A stretch of 64,000 nt of DNA from Arcanobacterium bovis (GCF_004331995.1 NZ_SJDT01000002.1:186001-250000), one strand, 5' to 3'; counted from the first letter of the stretch, positions 1-9,456 are shown. The notes: a model not told the origin generated them from the sequence alone. A program made the numbers and translations.

Positions 1-1
1 T

Positions 2-880
2 GAATCGCTCACTGGTGATCGCGTGAGTTCACGCACTGCACAAATTGAATTGGATTTTGCTGTTGAGCATCCGCACAGTGCCGATACCTTAGGCGGCTGG
101 AACTCCAAAGGCGAATTAAAAGCTTTCGCCATGGTGGAGGTCAATTCTGATGCTTTAACAGAAATCCAAGCTGATACTTTCGCTGTTGTTAGCGGTGAAT
201 GGCGTGGGCGCGGTATTGGCCGCCAATTACTTGAATGGCAAGACGCGCGGGCTCGGCAGCTTATCGCGCTGGACGGGCGTGACCTTCCGGTTTCAATTCG
301 TTCGTTAGTGAATTCGGGAAATCTTGACCGTCGTCGTCTGCTAGCAGCTGGTGGATTTTCTCCCTACATTCGAAAGAACTTGCTGTGTAAAGAGGTTTGT
401 GCCCATGATCTTGCACAGGGAGACGAAGCGGTGGCTCGCCTCGTCGCCCAAGGCTTCGATCTCGTCGGATTTACGCCAGAATATAGCGAAGAGCTACGCA
501 GACTACACAACCGTTTGAGTATTTCGAAAGAGCGCTTGCAGCCCTATTCGGAAGAAAACTGGTCACGGTTATCGCAGAGTTTTGACTACGAAAAATCTTT
601 CCTGTGGTTGCAAGATTCGAATATCGTCGGTTACACAGTTGCAGTTGCAACTGATGATGCTTCAGAACGGCTTATCCGCCATTATGGCGTTGAACGTGGC
701 CTGCGCAATCGAGGAATCGGAACCGATATTATTGTGGCGTATATGCGCTCAGATCTCGCTGATATTGGCGACAAAATCGTTGTGCCCGTGATCGCGGACG
801 CTGATCCGCATAAGCGCTTCTTAGCCGAATATGATTTCTCCGAGCGCGCAGCGCAAATACTCTACACGATTGACCTATGA
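2..880 (+). CDS. GNAT acetyltransferase with two GNAT domains (5' partial)
   Basis: The reading frame is open to the first base of the window, so the gene is cut at its 5' end. A GTG at 23 could be read as a start, but alignment by eye with the paralogue that follows shows about 35 N-terminal residues would be missing. Two GNAT folds are visible. Each has an acetyl-CoA loop of the R-x-x-G-x-G/A type: RGRGIG at residues 61-66 and RNRGIG at about 228-233, counted from the GTG. The family transfers an acyl group from CoA to an amine; the substrate cannot be told. The stop overlaps the next start by 4 bp (ATGA), so the two genes are translationally coupled. A double-GNAT layout is also that of mycothiol synthase MshD, but no specific MshD signature is seen. 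Confidence 0.8.
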   Translation, partial: ESLTGDRVSSRTAQIELDFAVEHPHSADTLGGWNSKGELKAFAMVEVNSDALTEIQADTFAVVSGEWRGRGIGRQLLEWQDARARQLIALDGRDLPVSIRSLVNSGNLDRRRLLAAGGFSPYIRKNLLCKEVCAHDLAQGDEAVARLVAQGFDLVGFTPEYSEELRRLHNRLSISKERLQPYSEENWSRLSQSFDYEKSFLWLQDSNIVGYTVAVATDDASERLIRHYGVERGLRNRGIGTDIIVAYMRSDLADIGDKIVVPVIADADPHKRFLAEYDFSERAAQILYTIDL

Positions 881-1857
881 CCACTTCAATGAACGCTTCT
901 TGGACTTGGAAAGATCTGACAGTTTCTGATGTAGCAGCCGTCGGAAATCTCATCACTTTGATTGAAGAAGCAGATCATGCTGCTATTCGCACTACTCGCC
1001 AAGAAGTTGAATCCTATTTTAGTGAGAATCAAATTTGGCTTGCCGAAGGTGCATGGGTGGATTCGGAGCTCGTGGCCTTCAGTTTCATTCGCGCTTCGCG
1101 GGTCGACGACGGCCTATCACTTACTGTATCGGGCGGAGTACATACTCAGTGGCGCGCGCTTGGTTTAGGCGCTGAATTGCTTGAGCGCCAGCAAAATGCG
1201 GCACGTGAATTGATGTCAAGTTTAGGTTATTCTCAGGCCCGGTTGAGTATGTATATGGATTCAGACCAAGCAGATTTGGCGAATCTTGCAACTCTCTATG
1301 ATTTCAAGGAAACTGAGCGTTATTGGCAGTACCGGCGCTCATTAACGCCACTTCCTGATGTCCCGCCGCTTGGGAGGTACTTGGAAATTGTGCCGCTCAC
1401 CAAAGAATTTGAGCCTATGGTGTGGAACGCCCATCAAGAGTTCATGACCGAACACGCCTTTGGTACGGTGGAAAATTTTGAGCAGTGGCAAGAACTGCGC
1501 GGATCAATGGTTGATCGGTGGTGCTTCGTAGCCCTCGATACCTTCGGTGACCGTCCTGAGCTTGCCGGATACGTGCTGTGCTCAAAATTCCGCTCGTTTA
1601 CTACAGACGATCGTGAAGATGAAGGTTATGTAGAGGAAATAGCCGTTCTGCCCAAGTGGAATGATCGGAATTTGGTGGAAAATCTTGTTTCCACCTGTAT
1701 GCAGGCATTTGCGCAAGATTCGATGGATTACATTGGTATCGACCTTGAGAGTGATGCCCAGAACGATGCCAACCCAACAGCCCATATGTTATGCGACTTC
1801 AACTTTGAACTCGTTGCACAGATGATCGTGGTTGAGCGTGAGCTCAACCTAAACTGA
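877..1857 (+). CDS. GNAT acetyltransferase with two GNAT domains
   Basis: This 326-residue protein is a paralogue of the preceding gene and overlaps it by 4 bp. Its first half carries a changed acetyl-CoA loop (WRALGLG, near residue 95). The second half has the strand preceding the loop (YVEEIAVLP) but a poorly conserved loop (KWNDRN), so the second GNAT domain may no longer bind CoA. The family predicts N- or O-acylation of a small molecule or peptide in the cytoplasm; no substrate can be assigned. It converges on parC with about 100 bp between, which hold only a short AGCTCA/TGAGCT hairpin near 1877-1891. Confidence 0.8.
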   Translation: MTTSMNASWTWKDLTVSDVAAVGNLITLIEEADHAAIRTTRQEVESYFSENQIWLAEGAWVDSELVAFSFIRASRVDDGLSLTVSGGVHTQWRALGLGAELLERQQNAARELMSSLGYSQARLSMYMDSDQADLANLATLYDFKETERYWQYRRSLTPLPDVPPLGRYLEIVPLTKEFEPMVWNAHQEFMTEHAFGTVENFEQWQELRGSMVDRWCFVALDTFGDRPELAGYVLCSKFRSFTTDDREDEGYVEEIAVLPKWNDRNLVENLVSTCMQAFAQDSMDYIGIDLESDAQNDANPTAHMLCDFNFELVAQMIVVERELNLN

Positions 1858-1955
1858 GCTCGGTTTCTTTGCACAAGCTCAGATTGAGCTGAAACCCATC
1901 ATCCTAGGCAGAAGCGAAGCCAAGCTCGTCGGGAAAAGTCAATGCTACCCTCGTA

Positions 1956-4388
1956 TCAGCCGATGGCAGCGATAATGCCCGACGCCGGAGTGCCGGATCC
2001 GTCTCGACGCTCGTCTATCTCTGGAAGTTCTACTGCCTGACCTGTCTTGGTATTTGCGCGAGCTGGCAATTCACCCACCCACGCAAAGGACAGCTGATCC
2101 TCACCGCGCAAGAAGCGATGCGTGCGCACACCGCCTGTAGCACGGCCTTTTGCTGGATAGCGATCAAGCGGCGTCATCTTAATGCTGCCTGGCTCAGTGC
2201 CCGGAAGCGCTGTTGACGAACAAGCGATGGTAACAACGCCTTGCGCGCCGATGTCGTCTGCAGGTGCCACTCCCATGGCGAGGACGCGCGCGCCGTCGTT
2301 CAACCGGATACCGGCAACACCTTGACCACTGCGTCCCTGCGGACGAACAGCCTGAGCGTCGAAACGAAGCAACTGCGCGTCGTCGGTAACCAAAACGATA
2401 ACATCAGTATCTTGGGCAGGCTGAGCTGCAACCACATAATCGCCGTCGGCTAGAGCAATCGCTTCAAACGGAGCTTTCTGTGGGAAACTCGGATTCAAAC
2501 GTTTGATCTTTCCTTGCGCGGTGGCAATAGCAAGTGGAGTAGAATCCTCAGCCAAGGAGAATACCGCGATTGGGTGTTCATCTTTGCCGAGCATCGCGAG
2601 CTCAGCGAGTGGAGAGCCCGCTCCCAAGCCTGGTGCGCTATCGGTTACTGGAATAGCTGGAACGTCAAGCACCGAGAGCTTGTGAACCATACCGGTATTG
2701 GTCAAGACGCCGATATGGGAGTGGTTGGAAGTCTTTACGAGCGAAGTTATTGCGTCGTGGGAAGCGCGGGCGCCAGAGCGCGACGGCGGGGCATCGTCAA
2801 CGATACGAGCGGCAAGTCCGGTGCCGCTGAGAGCCACCCAGCAAGGATCGTCTTCAATCTTGAGATTCATCTTCTTGCTGGCGGCGGCACTGGCGAGATT
2901 ATCGCTTTCAAGCAAAACGGTACGGCGTTCAGTGCCGTATTCGCGCGCAATTTCTTCCATTTCTGCCGCTACGAGATCTTTAAGCGCTTCGTCTGATGCC
3001 AAAATCGCTTCGAGCTGTGCGATCTGCTTGAGCAATTCATCGCGCTCTGCTTCGAGCTCGATCTGCGAGAACTTGGTAAGCCGCCGCAGACGCAATTCCA
3101 GAATGTACTCAGCCTGCTGTTCAGAGAGGTCAAAAACAGCCATGAGTCTGTTCAAAGCCGCTTGAGAATCGTCGGAGGAGCGAATTACCGCGATCACTTC
3201 GTCGATATCGAGTATCGCGATGAGCAGGCCTTCAACCAAATGAAGTCGGTTTTGAGCTTTGGTCAGGCGGAACTGTGAGCGGCGGCGGGTAACTGAGATT
3301 CGGTGGTCAATATATACCTTGAGCAGGTCAATCAACCCAAGTGTGCGGGGTTGGCCGTCTACAAGCGCCACATTATTGATGCCAAAGGATTCTTCCAAGG
3401 GGGTGTGTTGATACAGCGATGCCAACACTGCCTCGGGGTTGAAAGAATTCTTGACCTCCACAACTAGCCGCATGCCATGGTGGCGATCGGTGAGGTTCTG
3501 AACACCAGAGATACCCTGAAGTTTCTTCGACTGCACGCCATCTTTGATCTTTTCAATCACTTTTTCAGCGCCGGTCAGATAAGGAAGCTCGGTGAAAACG
3601 ATGCCCTTCTTTCGAGCGGAAATACTTTCGATATGAGCAGTAGCGCGGGTCTTAAAGATTCCCCGACCAGTTTCATAAGCTTGGCGGATACCGTCAAGTC
3701 CAACGATTTTTCCGCCCTCAGGCAGATCCGGCCCAGGGATGAAACGCATAATTTCATCCAAGCTTGCGTCTGGATGGCGAAGCAAATGACGAGCGCCAGC
3801 AATGACCTCCACGAGGTTGTGGGGAGCCATATTTGTTGCCATGCCGACGGCGATTCCCGAGGAGCCATTGACAAGCAAATAGGGAATGGCGGCGGGAAGC
3901 ACCTCTGGTTGCAGCAGAGTGTTGTCGTAGTTTGGAACCATGTCGACGACGTCTTCATGTAGCGACGCCGTCATAGCTTGCGCTGCGCTCGCCATGCGTA
4001 CCTCGGTATAACGCGGGGCAGCGGGACCGTCGTCAAGCGAACCGAAATTGCCGTGACCATCAACCATCGGCAAGCGCAAAGTAAAAGGTTGGGCAAGGCG
4101 CACCATAGCGTCATAAATAGCTGCATCACCGTGGGGGTGCAGGCGTCCCATGACGTCTCCAACGACGCGGGAAGACTTAACATGCCCCTTATCGGGACGC
4201 AAGCCCATCTGATCCATTTGGAAGAGAATTCGGCGTTGCACTGGTTTTAAGCCGTCGCGAGCATCGGGCAAAGCACGTGCATAGATGACCGAATATGAAT
4301 ACTCCAAAAATGAGTTCCGCATTTCTTCCGATACGTTGATATCGACAATATGCTCAGTCACAGTTGCTTGAGAAGGTACTTTTGCCAT
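1956..4388 (-). CDS. parC: DNA topoisomerase IV subunit A
   Basis: This 810-residue type IIA topoisomerase A subunit cuts and rejoins DNA through the tyrosine of its RYTEVR motif (R126, Y127). The breakage-reunion domain fills the N-terminal half. The C-terminal third is a beta-propeller with degenerate blades such as GRSGQGVAGIRL. I prefer ParC to GyrA because the N-terminus reads DQMGLRPDKGHVKSSRVVG and FGSLDDGPAAPRYTEVR, which I associate with actinobacterial ParC, and no GyrA box (QRRGGKG-like) is seen. In the quinolone region HPHGDAAIYD, position 89 is Ala where E. coli ParC has Ser80, and D93 fills the acidic position. The partner parE is not in the window. A GATAAT hexamer six bases before the ATG suggests a leaderless message. 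Confidence 0.85.
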   Translation of the reverse strand: MAKVPSQATVTEHIVDINVSEEMRNSFLEYSYSVIYARALPDARDGLKPVQRRILFQMDQMGLRPDKGHVKSSRVVGDVMGRLHPHGDAAIYDAMVRLAQPFTLRLPMVDGHGNFGSLDDGPAAPRYTEVRMASAAQAMTASLHEDVVDMVPNYDNTLLQPEVLPAAIPYLLVNGSSGIAVGMATNMAPHNLVEVIAGARHLLRHPDASLDEIMRFIPGPDLPEGGKIVGLDGIRQAYETGRGIFKTRATAHIESISARKKGIVFTELPYLTGAEKVIEKIKDGVQSKKLQGISGVQNLTDRHHGMRLVVEVKNSFNPEAVLASLYQHTPLEESFGINNVALVDGQPRTLGLIDLLKVYIDHRISVTRRRSQFRLTKAQNRLHLVEGLLIAILDIDEVIAVIRSSDDSQAALNRLMAVFDLSEQQAEYILELRLRRLTKFSQIELEAERDELLKQIAQLEAILASDEALKDLVAAEMEEIAREYGTERRTVLLESDNLASAAASKKMNLKIEDDPCWVALSGTGLAARIVDDAPPSRSGARASHDAITSLVKTSNHSHIGVLTNTGMVHKLSVLDVPAIPVTDSAPGLGAGSPLAELAMLGKDEHPIAVFSLAEDSTPLAIATAQGKIKRLNPSFPQKAPFEAIALADGDYVVAAQPAQDTDVIVLVTDDAQLLRFDAQAVRPQGRSGQGVAGIRLNDGARVLAMGVAPADDIGAQGVVTIACSSTALPGTEPGSIKMTPLDRYPAKGRATGGVRTHRFLRGEDQLSFAWVGELPARANTKTGQAVELPEIDERRDGSGTPASGIIAAIG

Positions 4389-4394
4389 TCTTCA

Positions 4395-4400
4395 ATTATC
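4395..4400 (-). promoter_or_regulatory. -10 element of a probable leaderless parC promoter
   Basis: On the minus strand GATAAT is followed by six bases and then the parC ATG, with no Shine-Dalgarno sequence. No clear -35 element is seen. Confidence 0.4.
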
Positions 4401-4540
4401 CGTGAAATCTTGCGATCCTTACAGATTGGCGCGCCTATTTCGGCGTGATATTTACGACGTGGAGTTCGTTGTGTCTGTGTTGGTGACGCTATCATGGAAG
4501 AATAGAAGTGCCACGACGGCGTAGGCCGAATGACCACATG

Positions 4541-4546
4541 TAGAAT
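4541..4546 (+). promoter_or_regulatory. -10-like element before the phosphatase gene
   Basis: TAGAAT lies nine bases before the GTG start at 4556. There is no good ribosome binding site between, so the transcript would have a very short leader or none. The -35 region is not recognisable. Confidence 0.3.
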
Positions 4547-4555
4547 GAGACAAAA

Positions 4556-5698
4556 GTGTTTGATTATCTTCAAGGCGCAGTGTTTCCTGCCGAGCAGGGG
4601 CTGCCTGCAGTACTTTCGGCTGCGATGGACGCTGTGGGTTTGTCGATTGACCAAGACGGAATAGATTCCGCTCGTGACCGTGCTCTACTGGGATTGCCCC
4701 AAGCACAGCGAGTATGTGTGATCTTGGTGGACGGTTTGGGTTCACAACAGCTTGTGATGCGCCGTGGACATGCAAAAAACCTGCGTACACTCGATATTGA
4801 GCGCTATATTACGACAGTCGTTCCAGCAACGACGGCAGCAGGTATTACTAGTTTTGGAACTGGAAAACTGCCAGGAAAAACAGCAATGGCCGGATATGCG
4901 CTTAAATCACCGCTCGATGATCGAGTGTTTAGCCTAATAAGCTGGAACGACACCGTGCATGACCCACAAGAATGGCAGCGTGAGCCAAGTCTTTTTGAGT
5001 TATTGGAACAGCGTGCCCAAGACACTGTATTAGTGCAACCATCGAAGTTTATTGGTTCTGGCCTCACTCTGGCTGCGCTGCGAGGAGCACAAGCGCTGAG
5101 TGCCGAAACGCTACCGCAGCGCGTGGATGCTACGCTTGATGCGTTCCGCAGTGGCAAGAAACTGTGCTACCTCTATTGGGGTGATCTGGATTCAGTTGGG
5201 CACAAACACGGCTGGCAATCTGAATTGTGGATCAACGAATTAGAGTTGTTTGATGCAGAGTTTGGTCGCTTGCTTCGGAAGCTTCCGTCCGACACTTTGG
5301 TAGTGTTGACGGCCGATCATGGCATGATTGATGCAAACGACAAAATCGATATCTCCACGCGAACTGCACTTAGGCAGGGGATTGACGTGGTTGCTGGTGA
5401 AGAACGCGCCTTCCAGATCTACACTACTGAGCCTGACGACGTCGTCGTTCGGTGGCGCGAGGAGGTGGGAGAACACGCATGGATTTTGCGTAAGGAAGAA
5501 GTGATTGACTCCGGCCTGCTAGGGCCTGTTTGTGACTTGACCGAACGAGCGATAGGTGATGTGATTGCCTTTTCGAAAGACGGTACCGGATTCGTCGACT
5601 CGCGTGTGCACTCAGCAAGCGCTATCAGCATGGTTGGAGTTCACGGTTCGCTCACCGAGGCGGAAATGTATGTGCCGTTAGTTGTGGAGGTTGTTTAG
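4556..5698 (+). CDS. Alkaline phosphatase superfamily protein (nucleotide pyrophosphatase/phosphodiesterase-like)
   Basis: This 380-residue protein has the metal sites of the alkaline-phosphatase superfamily: D59 in VILVDGLG, a nucleophilic Thr in PATTAAG (T93 by comparison with NPP enzymes), D212 and H216 in DLDSVGHKHG, and D254-H255 in LTADHGM. The family hydrolyses phosphodiester or pyrophosphate bonds with two zinc ions. No signal peptide or membrane helix is visible, so it is probably cytoplasmic. The gene starts with GTG and its TAG stop shares one base with the start of tdk, which indicates an operon. The natural substrate is unknown. Confidence 0.8.
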   Translation: MFDYLQGAVFPAEQGLPAVLSAAMDAVGLSIDQDGIDSARDRALLGLPQAQRVCVILVDGLGSQQLVMRRGHAKNLRTLDIERYITTVVPATTAAGITSFGTGKLPGKTAMAGYALKSPLDDRVFSLISWNDTVHDPQEWQREPSLFELLEQRAQDTVLVQPSKFIGSGLTLAALRGAQALSAETLPQRVDATLDAFRSGKKLCYLYWGDLDSVGHKHGWQSELWINELELFDAEFGRLLRKLPSDTLVVLTADHGMIDANDKIDISTRTALRQGIDVVAGEERAFQIYTTEPDDVVVRWREEVGEHAWILRKEEVIDSGLLGPVCDLTERAIGDVIAFSKDGTGFVDSRVHSASAISMVGVHGSLTEAEMYVPLVVEVV

Positions 5699-6342
5699 TG
5701 GCTGAGTTGGTGTTCTTCTCAGGAACAATGGATTGTGGAAAATCAACGTTGGCGCTGCAAACTGCCTATAACTATCGGCAACGTGGTTTGAACGGAATCA
5801 TTTTCTCGATGAAAGATCGTGCAGGAGACGGCAAGCTATCCTCGCGCCTTGGCTTGATTACCGATGCGGTTGAAGTCCGCTCTGACACTAATTTTTGGGT
5901 TGAGGTAAGCGCACAACGAATGCGCGGCAGAGTAGACTATATTATCTGTGACGAAGTGCAATTTTACTCCCGTGAGCAGGTAGACCAGCTCGCTCGGATC
6001 GTCGATGAAATTGAGATAAACGTGTATGGTTTCGGCATTACGTCTGATTTCTTGACGAATCTGTTTCCTGGCTCAGCGCGCATGCTTGAACTGGCAGATC
6101 GGGTGGAGCGCCTACAAGTTGAAGCTCTGTGCTGGTGTGGGGCGCGGGCAACGCACAATGCGCGCACTGTTAACGGAGTAATGGTTCGCGAAGGCGAACA
6201 GGTAGTTGTGGGCGATACGGATGGCAACGCCGTCGTCGCTTATGAAGTGCTGTGCAGAAAGCATCATATGCAGGGGATGACGGCGCAACATTCCGATGCG
6301 GCAGAGTTGTCACCGCACACATTGCTTGAGAGTGGAGAATAA
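5698..6342 (+). CDS. tdk: Thymidine kinase
   Basis: This 214-residue type II thymidine kinase phosphorylates thymidine to dTMP in the salvage pathway. The P-loop is GTMDCGKST (residues 9-17), a variant of the usual GPMFSGKT. The Walker B motif with the family's Glu is CDEVQF (D85, E86). The zinc-binding set is C145 and C147 in the CWCG stretch and C186 with a nearby His in CRKHH. The GTG start overlaps the stop of the phosphatase gene by one base. It converges on sepH with only 18 bp between. Confidence 0.88.
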   Translation: MAELVFFSGTMDCGKSTLALQTAYNYRQRGLNGIIFSMKDRAGDGKLSSRLGLITDAVEVRSDTNFWVEVSAQRMRGRVDYIICDEVQFYSREQVDQLARIVDEIEINVYGFGITSDFLTNLFPGSARMLELADRVERLQVEALCWCGARATHNARTVNGVMVREGEQVVVGDTDGNAVVAYEVLCRKHHMQGMTAQHSDAAELSPHTLLESGE

Positions 6343-6360
6343 GGGCTTCACATCTACAGG

Positions 6361-7527
6361 CTAGTCGTCTTTAGAATAGCCGAATACGATTTCATCCCAC
6401 GACGGCATCGCTGGGCGATCGCGCCGCGCCTTTTTCTTTGTTGAGCTGCTGCTATCCTTCGTTGAGTCATTCGAACCAGAGGCAAGAGAATCAGCAGAAG
6501 CTGGCGGGTTAGCGTTATGGTTGGCAGGGAAATCGTCAACATCAACGGGAAGTACTAACTCGTCATCGGTGCTGTCTGATCGAGTTGGAAGTTGCAATAT
6601 AGTAGCGTCCTGAGCCATATGCGGCTCGGAATCTGCAGGATGAGCACCGGTGAAACCGTCGTCGTCAAAATCGCTATCAATAGGCATCGGACGCGAGATA
6701 CCGCGCTGTGAATCGAGCGAGGCGAGAACGTCGTCAATGTTGATTGACGTGCTCGGTGTTTCTTCGATTTCCTCGTTGCCAGCGGCGTTCGGAAGCGCAG
6801 AGATGCTACGCACATTCGAGATATCGGTGAGATCCGAGTTCGATCCATTCATGCCGTTAGCGTTGGCAGCATCTGCAGAGGCATCAGATACTGCGGCCGG
6901 TGAATCAGTAGTGGCAGGATCTTGTGCAATCTTGGGCATATTGAGCGGACGCCACGGTGCATGCGGAGCTGGAATCTGGGTTTCGGTAAGCCATGCTGCT
7001 TCATCGTTGAGTGCGACTACAGTCTGGGACTTCATATTGAGCGTCCAGCGAGCTTCGTAGTTATTTGAAGCGATGGTGTATCGCGCAATCAAAACCCACG
7101 GTTCGCCGGATTCGCGCACAGCGTCCCACTCAATCGCGGAACCATTGAGACCACGTTCAACAAGCCGCGAGATCACCAGTTCTTCGAGAGTCATGCCGCC
7201 GTTGTCTTGGCTGAGCCGGAACGCTCGGGCAAGACTTGCGTTATATTGCCGTTCAACCTTAATGGGATGCTCAAGGCTGGCCAGCTGTGATGGCGGTACG
7301 GAGGTGAGATCAGAAACTTCAGTGATAGTTTTGCCAGCGCGGAAACAAGCTTGAATTTCGCGGGGCGAGAGTTGTTTGAGCTCAGCTTGTGCAGGTTGAG
7401 CAACATCGCGCCTCAATGCAGCACGAAGTTCATCTGAAATGGGTAGGGAATAACGGTTACCGTCAGCATCATTCAACGATAGATGTGCGCCGTCGGCATC
7501 CAATCCCAACAATTCAAGCTCAATCAT
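6361..7527 (-). CDS. sepH: Cell-division regulator SepH (DUF3071)
   Basis: This 388-residue protein matches SepH, an actinobacterial protein that binds FtsZ and promotes its assembly in Streptomyces. The conserved DUF3071 domain covers about residues 1-170 (start MIELELLGLDADGAHLSL) and includes a helix-turn-helix-like part around SPREIQACFRAGKTITEVSD. A long acidic Asp/Ser-rich linker of low complexity follows. The conserved C-terminal tail has the motif PSWDEIVFG. The start is supported by a strong ribosome binding site, AGGAGGAAGA just before ATG. The neighbouring DUF4193 and DUF3710 genes fit the usual actinobacterial order. Confidence 0.85.
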   Translation of the reverse strand: MIELELLGLDADGAHLSLNDADGNRYSLPISDELRAALRRDVAQPAQAELKQLSPREIQACFRAGKTITEVSDLTSVPPSQLASLEHPIKVERQYNASLARAFRLSQDNGGMTLEELVISRLVERGLNGSAIEWDAVRESGEPWVLIARYTIASNNYEARWTLNMKSQTVVALNDEAAWLTETQIPAPHAPWRPLNMPKIAQDPATTDSPAAVSDASADAANANGMNGSNSDLTDISNVRSISALPNAAGNEEIEETPSTSINIDDVLASLDSQRGISRPMPIDSDFDDDGFTGAHPADSEPHMAQDATILQLPTRSDSTDDELVLPVDVDDFPANHNANPPASADSLASGSNDSTKDSSSSTKKKARRDRPAMPSWDEIVFGYSKDD

Positions 7528-7768
7528 TCTTCCTCCTAGAGTAATAGACTGCCATTTTCAGCCCGCTAATTGTTAATATGCGACAGGTGTGTTCAAAGAT
7601 TGCATAATTTCGGATGAAAAATCTGCACTTAGATGGGAAATTATTTTTCTTCTTGCTTATTTTGCCAACCTTTGATACAAAGACTGGGACAAGTGCACAG
7701 AATCAATCGAGATTCTTCGCCTGAATTTTGGCGGCGAACCTTTGATGACTTAATGAAATGGAACGGTA

Positions 7769-8068
7769 ATGGCAACAGATTACGATGCCCCACGCAAGCA
7801 AGATGAGGAGCTCAAAGCCGATTCTTTGGATGAGCTGAAGGCTCGTCGCTCGGATCATCAGTCGAATTCCGTTGATGTTGACGAAGCAGAAGCTGCTGAT
7901 GGTTTTGAATTGCCAGGAGCTGATCTGTCTAATGTTGAGCTTTCGGTAGCTGTTATTCCTGCGCAGGAAGACGAATTTACGTGTTCTTCGTGCTTCCTCG
8001 TGCATCATCGCTCGCAGTTGGCTTACGAAGAAAATGGACAGCCTGTGTGTGCAGAGTGTGCATCCTGA
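7769..8068 (+). CDS. DUF4193 family zinc-ribbon-like protein
   Basis: This 99-residue protein of the actinobacterial DUF4193 family has an acidic N-terminal two-thirds. Its C-terminus has paired cysteines, CSSC near residue 72 and CAEC near 95, spaced like a zinc ribbon. Such proteins are usually thought of as transcription-associated, but no role is established from this sequence. The ATG at 7769 has only a weak upstream purine stretch (GGAACGG). It is divergent from sepH across 241 bp of AT-rich sequence that must hold promoters for both. Confidence 0.8.
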   Translation: MATDYDAPRKQDEELKADSLDELKARRSDHQSNSVDVDEAEAADGFELPGADLSNVELSVAVIPAQEDEFTCSSCFLVHHRSQLAYEENGQPVCAECAS

Positions 8069-8120
8069 GGCGCGTTCTTTATAATCACAGCTAGAGAATA
8101 CGAAAAACTGAGGAGTGGCG

Positions 8121-8759
8121 ATGGGACTCTTTTCGCGTGCGAAAAATCCAGACAACAACGATGTGAGTGTGGAAGTTGACGAGTCAGCCTCGGTTGATAC
8201 GCCTAGTGCGTCTGATACGAGCCGGGAATCGGGTCCGTTTGATATCTCTGAGTACGGCTCTGTTGATGAGCTTATTGATGCAGGAGCTCTTAAGATACCC
8301 GCAGTTTCTGGTGCAACGATTCAGTTCACAACTGATCCAAGCGAACAGCATGTGCTTGGTGTAGTGTATGTAAAAGACGATTCTGTGCTTCAATTGCAAG
8401 TCTTTGCTGCACCGAAAACTAAAGGGCTGTGGGATGAGATCCGTCTCGATATGCGCACCTCGATCGCCTCGCAAGGAGGTTCTTCGCAGGAAATTGATTC
8501 GCCACTTGGCAAGGGCTTAGCTGCTCAAATGCCAGTTGGGAACTCGAAAGACTTTGCTCCTCACCTCTTTCTCGGCGTGGATGGTCCGCGTTGGTTCATG
8601 CGCGTAACGCTCTACGGGCGTGCCGGCGCAGATTCCAATGCTGCAGCTCAAATGCTTAGTATTTTGGAGCACGTGGTTGTTGACCGCGGAACTGAACCGC
8701 ATCCACCACGTGAGTTGCTAGCCCTGAAAATTCCACACATGGATCACCGTGGTGAATAA
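8121..8759 (+). CDS. DUF3710 domain-containing protein
   Basis: This actinobacterial DUF3710 protein of about 212 residues has an acidic, disordered first 40 residues and then the conserved domain, which includes the stretch FLGVDGPRWFMRVTLYGRAG. Its function is not known. I place the start at ATG 8121 because AGGAG at 8111-8115 sits five bases before it; the in-frame GTG at 8115 would overlap that site. The last codons overlap the start of the DUF3159 gene by 11 bp, so the two are probably cotranslated. Confidence 0.8.
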   Translation: MGLFSRAKNPDNNDVSVEVDESASVDTPSASDTSRESGPFDISEYGSVDELIDAGALKIPAVSGATIQFTTDPSEQHVLGVVYVKDDSVLQLQVFAAPKTKGLWDEIRLDMRTSIASQGGSSQEIDSPLGKGLAAQMPVGNSKDFAPHLFLGVDGPRWFMRVTLYGRAGADSNAAAQMLSILEHVVVDRGTEPHPPRELLALKIPHMDHRGE

Positions 8760-9456
8760 GAACTCAACCTTTTCGCCCGAAAATAATGGTGCTTCGCTCC
8801 CTGTTGCTGCGGGCGGGATTTCTGCGATAGCCCGCGAGGAATTCGATCTGCTGACGGCGGTGGGTGGCGTGCGCGGCATCGTCGAGTCAGTTCTTCCCAC
8901 AGCGGTGTTCTTGATACTGTTCGTGGTTCTTGGTGACTTCAAGATTCCAGCGCTCGTGGCGCTCGTCGTGTGCGTGTTATTTGTTGCCGTTCGACTTGTG
9001 CAGAAGATTGCTGTTGCACCCGCGCTGAGCGGCCTTGCTACCATGCTTATCTCAGTGCTTCTTGCTTGGAAAACTGGTCAAGCATCTAATATTTTCGTGT
9101 GGGGGATTGTTACTAACGCGGCATATTTCCTGGTATTACTCGTATCCTTGCTCGTACGATGGCCACTATTTGGAGTAATTATTTCGGTGGTGCTCGGTCA
9201 CGATCAAGGCTGGAGAAAAGACCCGACGCGCACGTCTTTGCGCAGAGCCTATTTCGCTGTAACGTGGATTTGGCTCGCGCTGTTTGCGCTACGTTTGCTC
9301 GTAACTGTGCCGCTATTTTTCATGGACTACACCGAGGCACTAGGCATTGCAAAGATTGTGCTTGGTTTGCCTCTCTTTGCATTATTCGCATGGTATTCGT
9401 GGGCGTATCTCAAACCTTTTCTTGACCGCGAAAAGCTCAGAAGGGAACAGATGTGA
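8749..9456 (+). CDS. DUF3159 family membrane protein
   Basis: This 235-residue protein has about six hydrophobic segments between residues 40 and 220, so it is a polytopic inner-membrane protein. It matches the actinobacterial DUF3159 family (GIVESVLPTAVFLILFVVLG; VLGHDQGWRKDPTRTSLRRA). Its function is not established. It begins with GTG inside the DUF3710 gene, and its TGA overlaps the GTG of the next gene (GTGA). Confidence 0.8.
   Translation: MVNKNSTFSPENNGASLPVAAGGISAIAREEFDLLTAVGGVRGIVESVLPTAVFLILFVVLGDFKIPALVALVVCVLFVAVRLVQKIAVAPALSGLATMLISVLLAWKTGQASNIFVWGIVTNAAYFLVLLVSLLVRWPLFGVIISVVLGHDQGWRKDPTRTSLRRAYFAVTWIWLALFALRLLVTVPLFFMDYTEALGIAKIVLGLPLFALFAWYSWAYLKPFLDREKLRREQM

Noticed and set aside
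2241-3962. Long open frames on the plus strand inside parC
   Set aside because: They are opposite-strand shadows of a well-conserved gene and have low-complexity, unrelated translations.
1956-4388. GyrA assignment
   Set aside because: No GyrA box and no GyrA-type N-terminal wording; the sequence agrees better with actinobacterial ParC.
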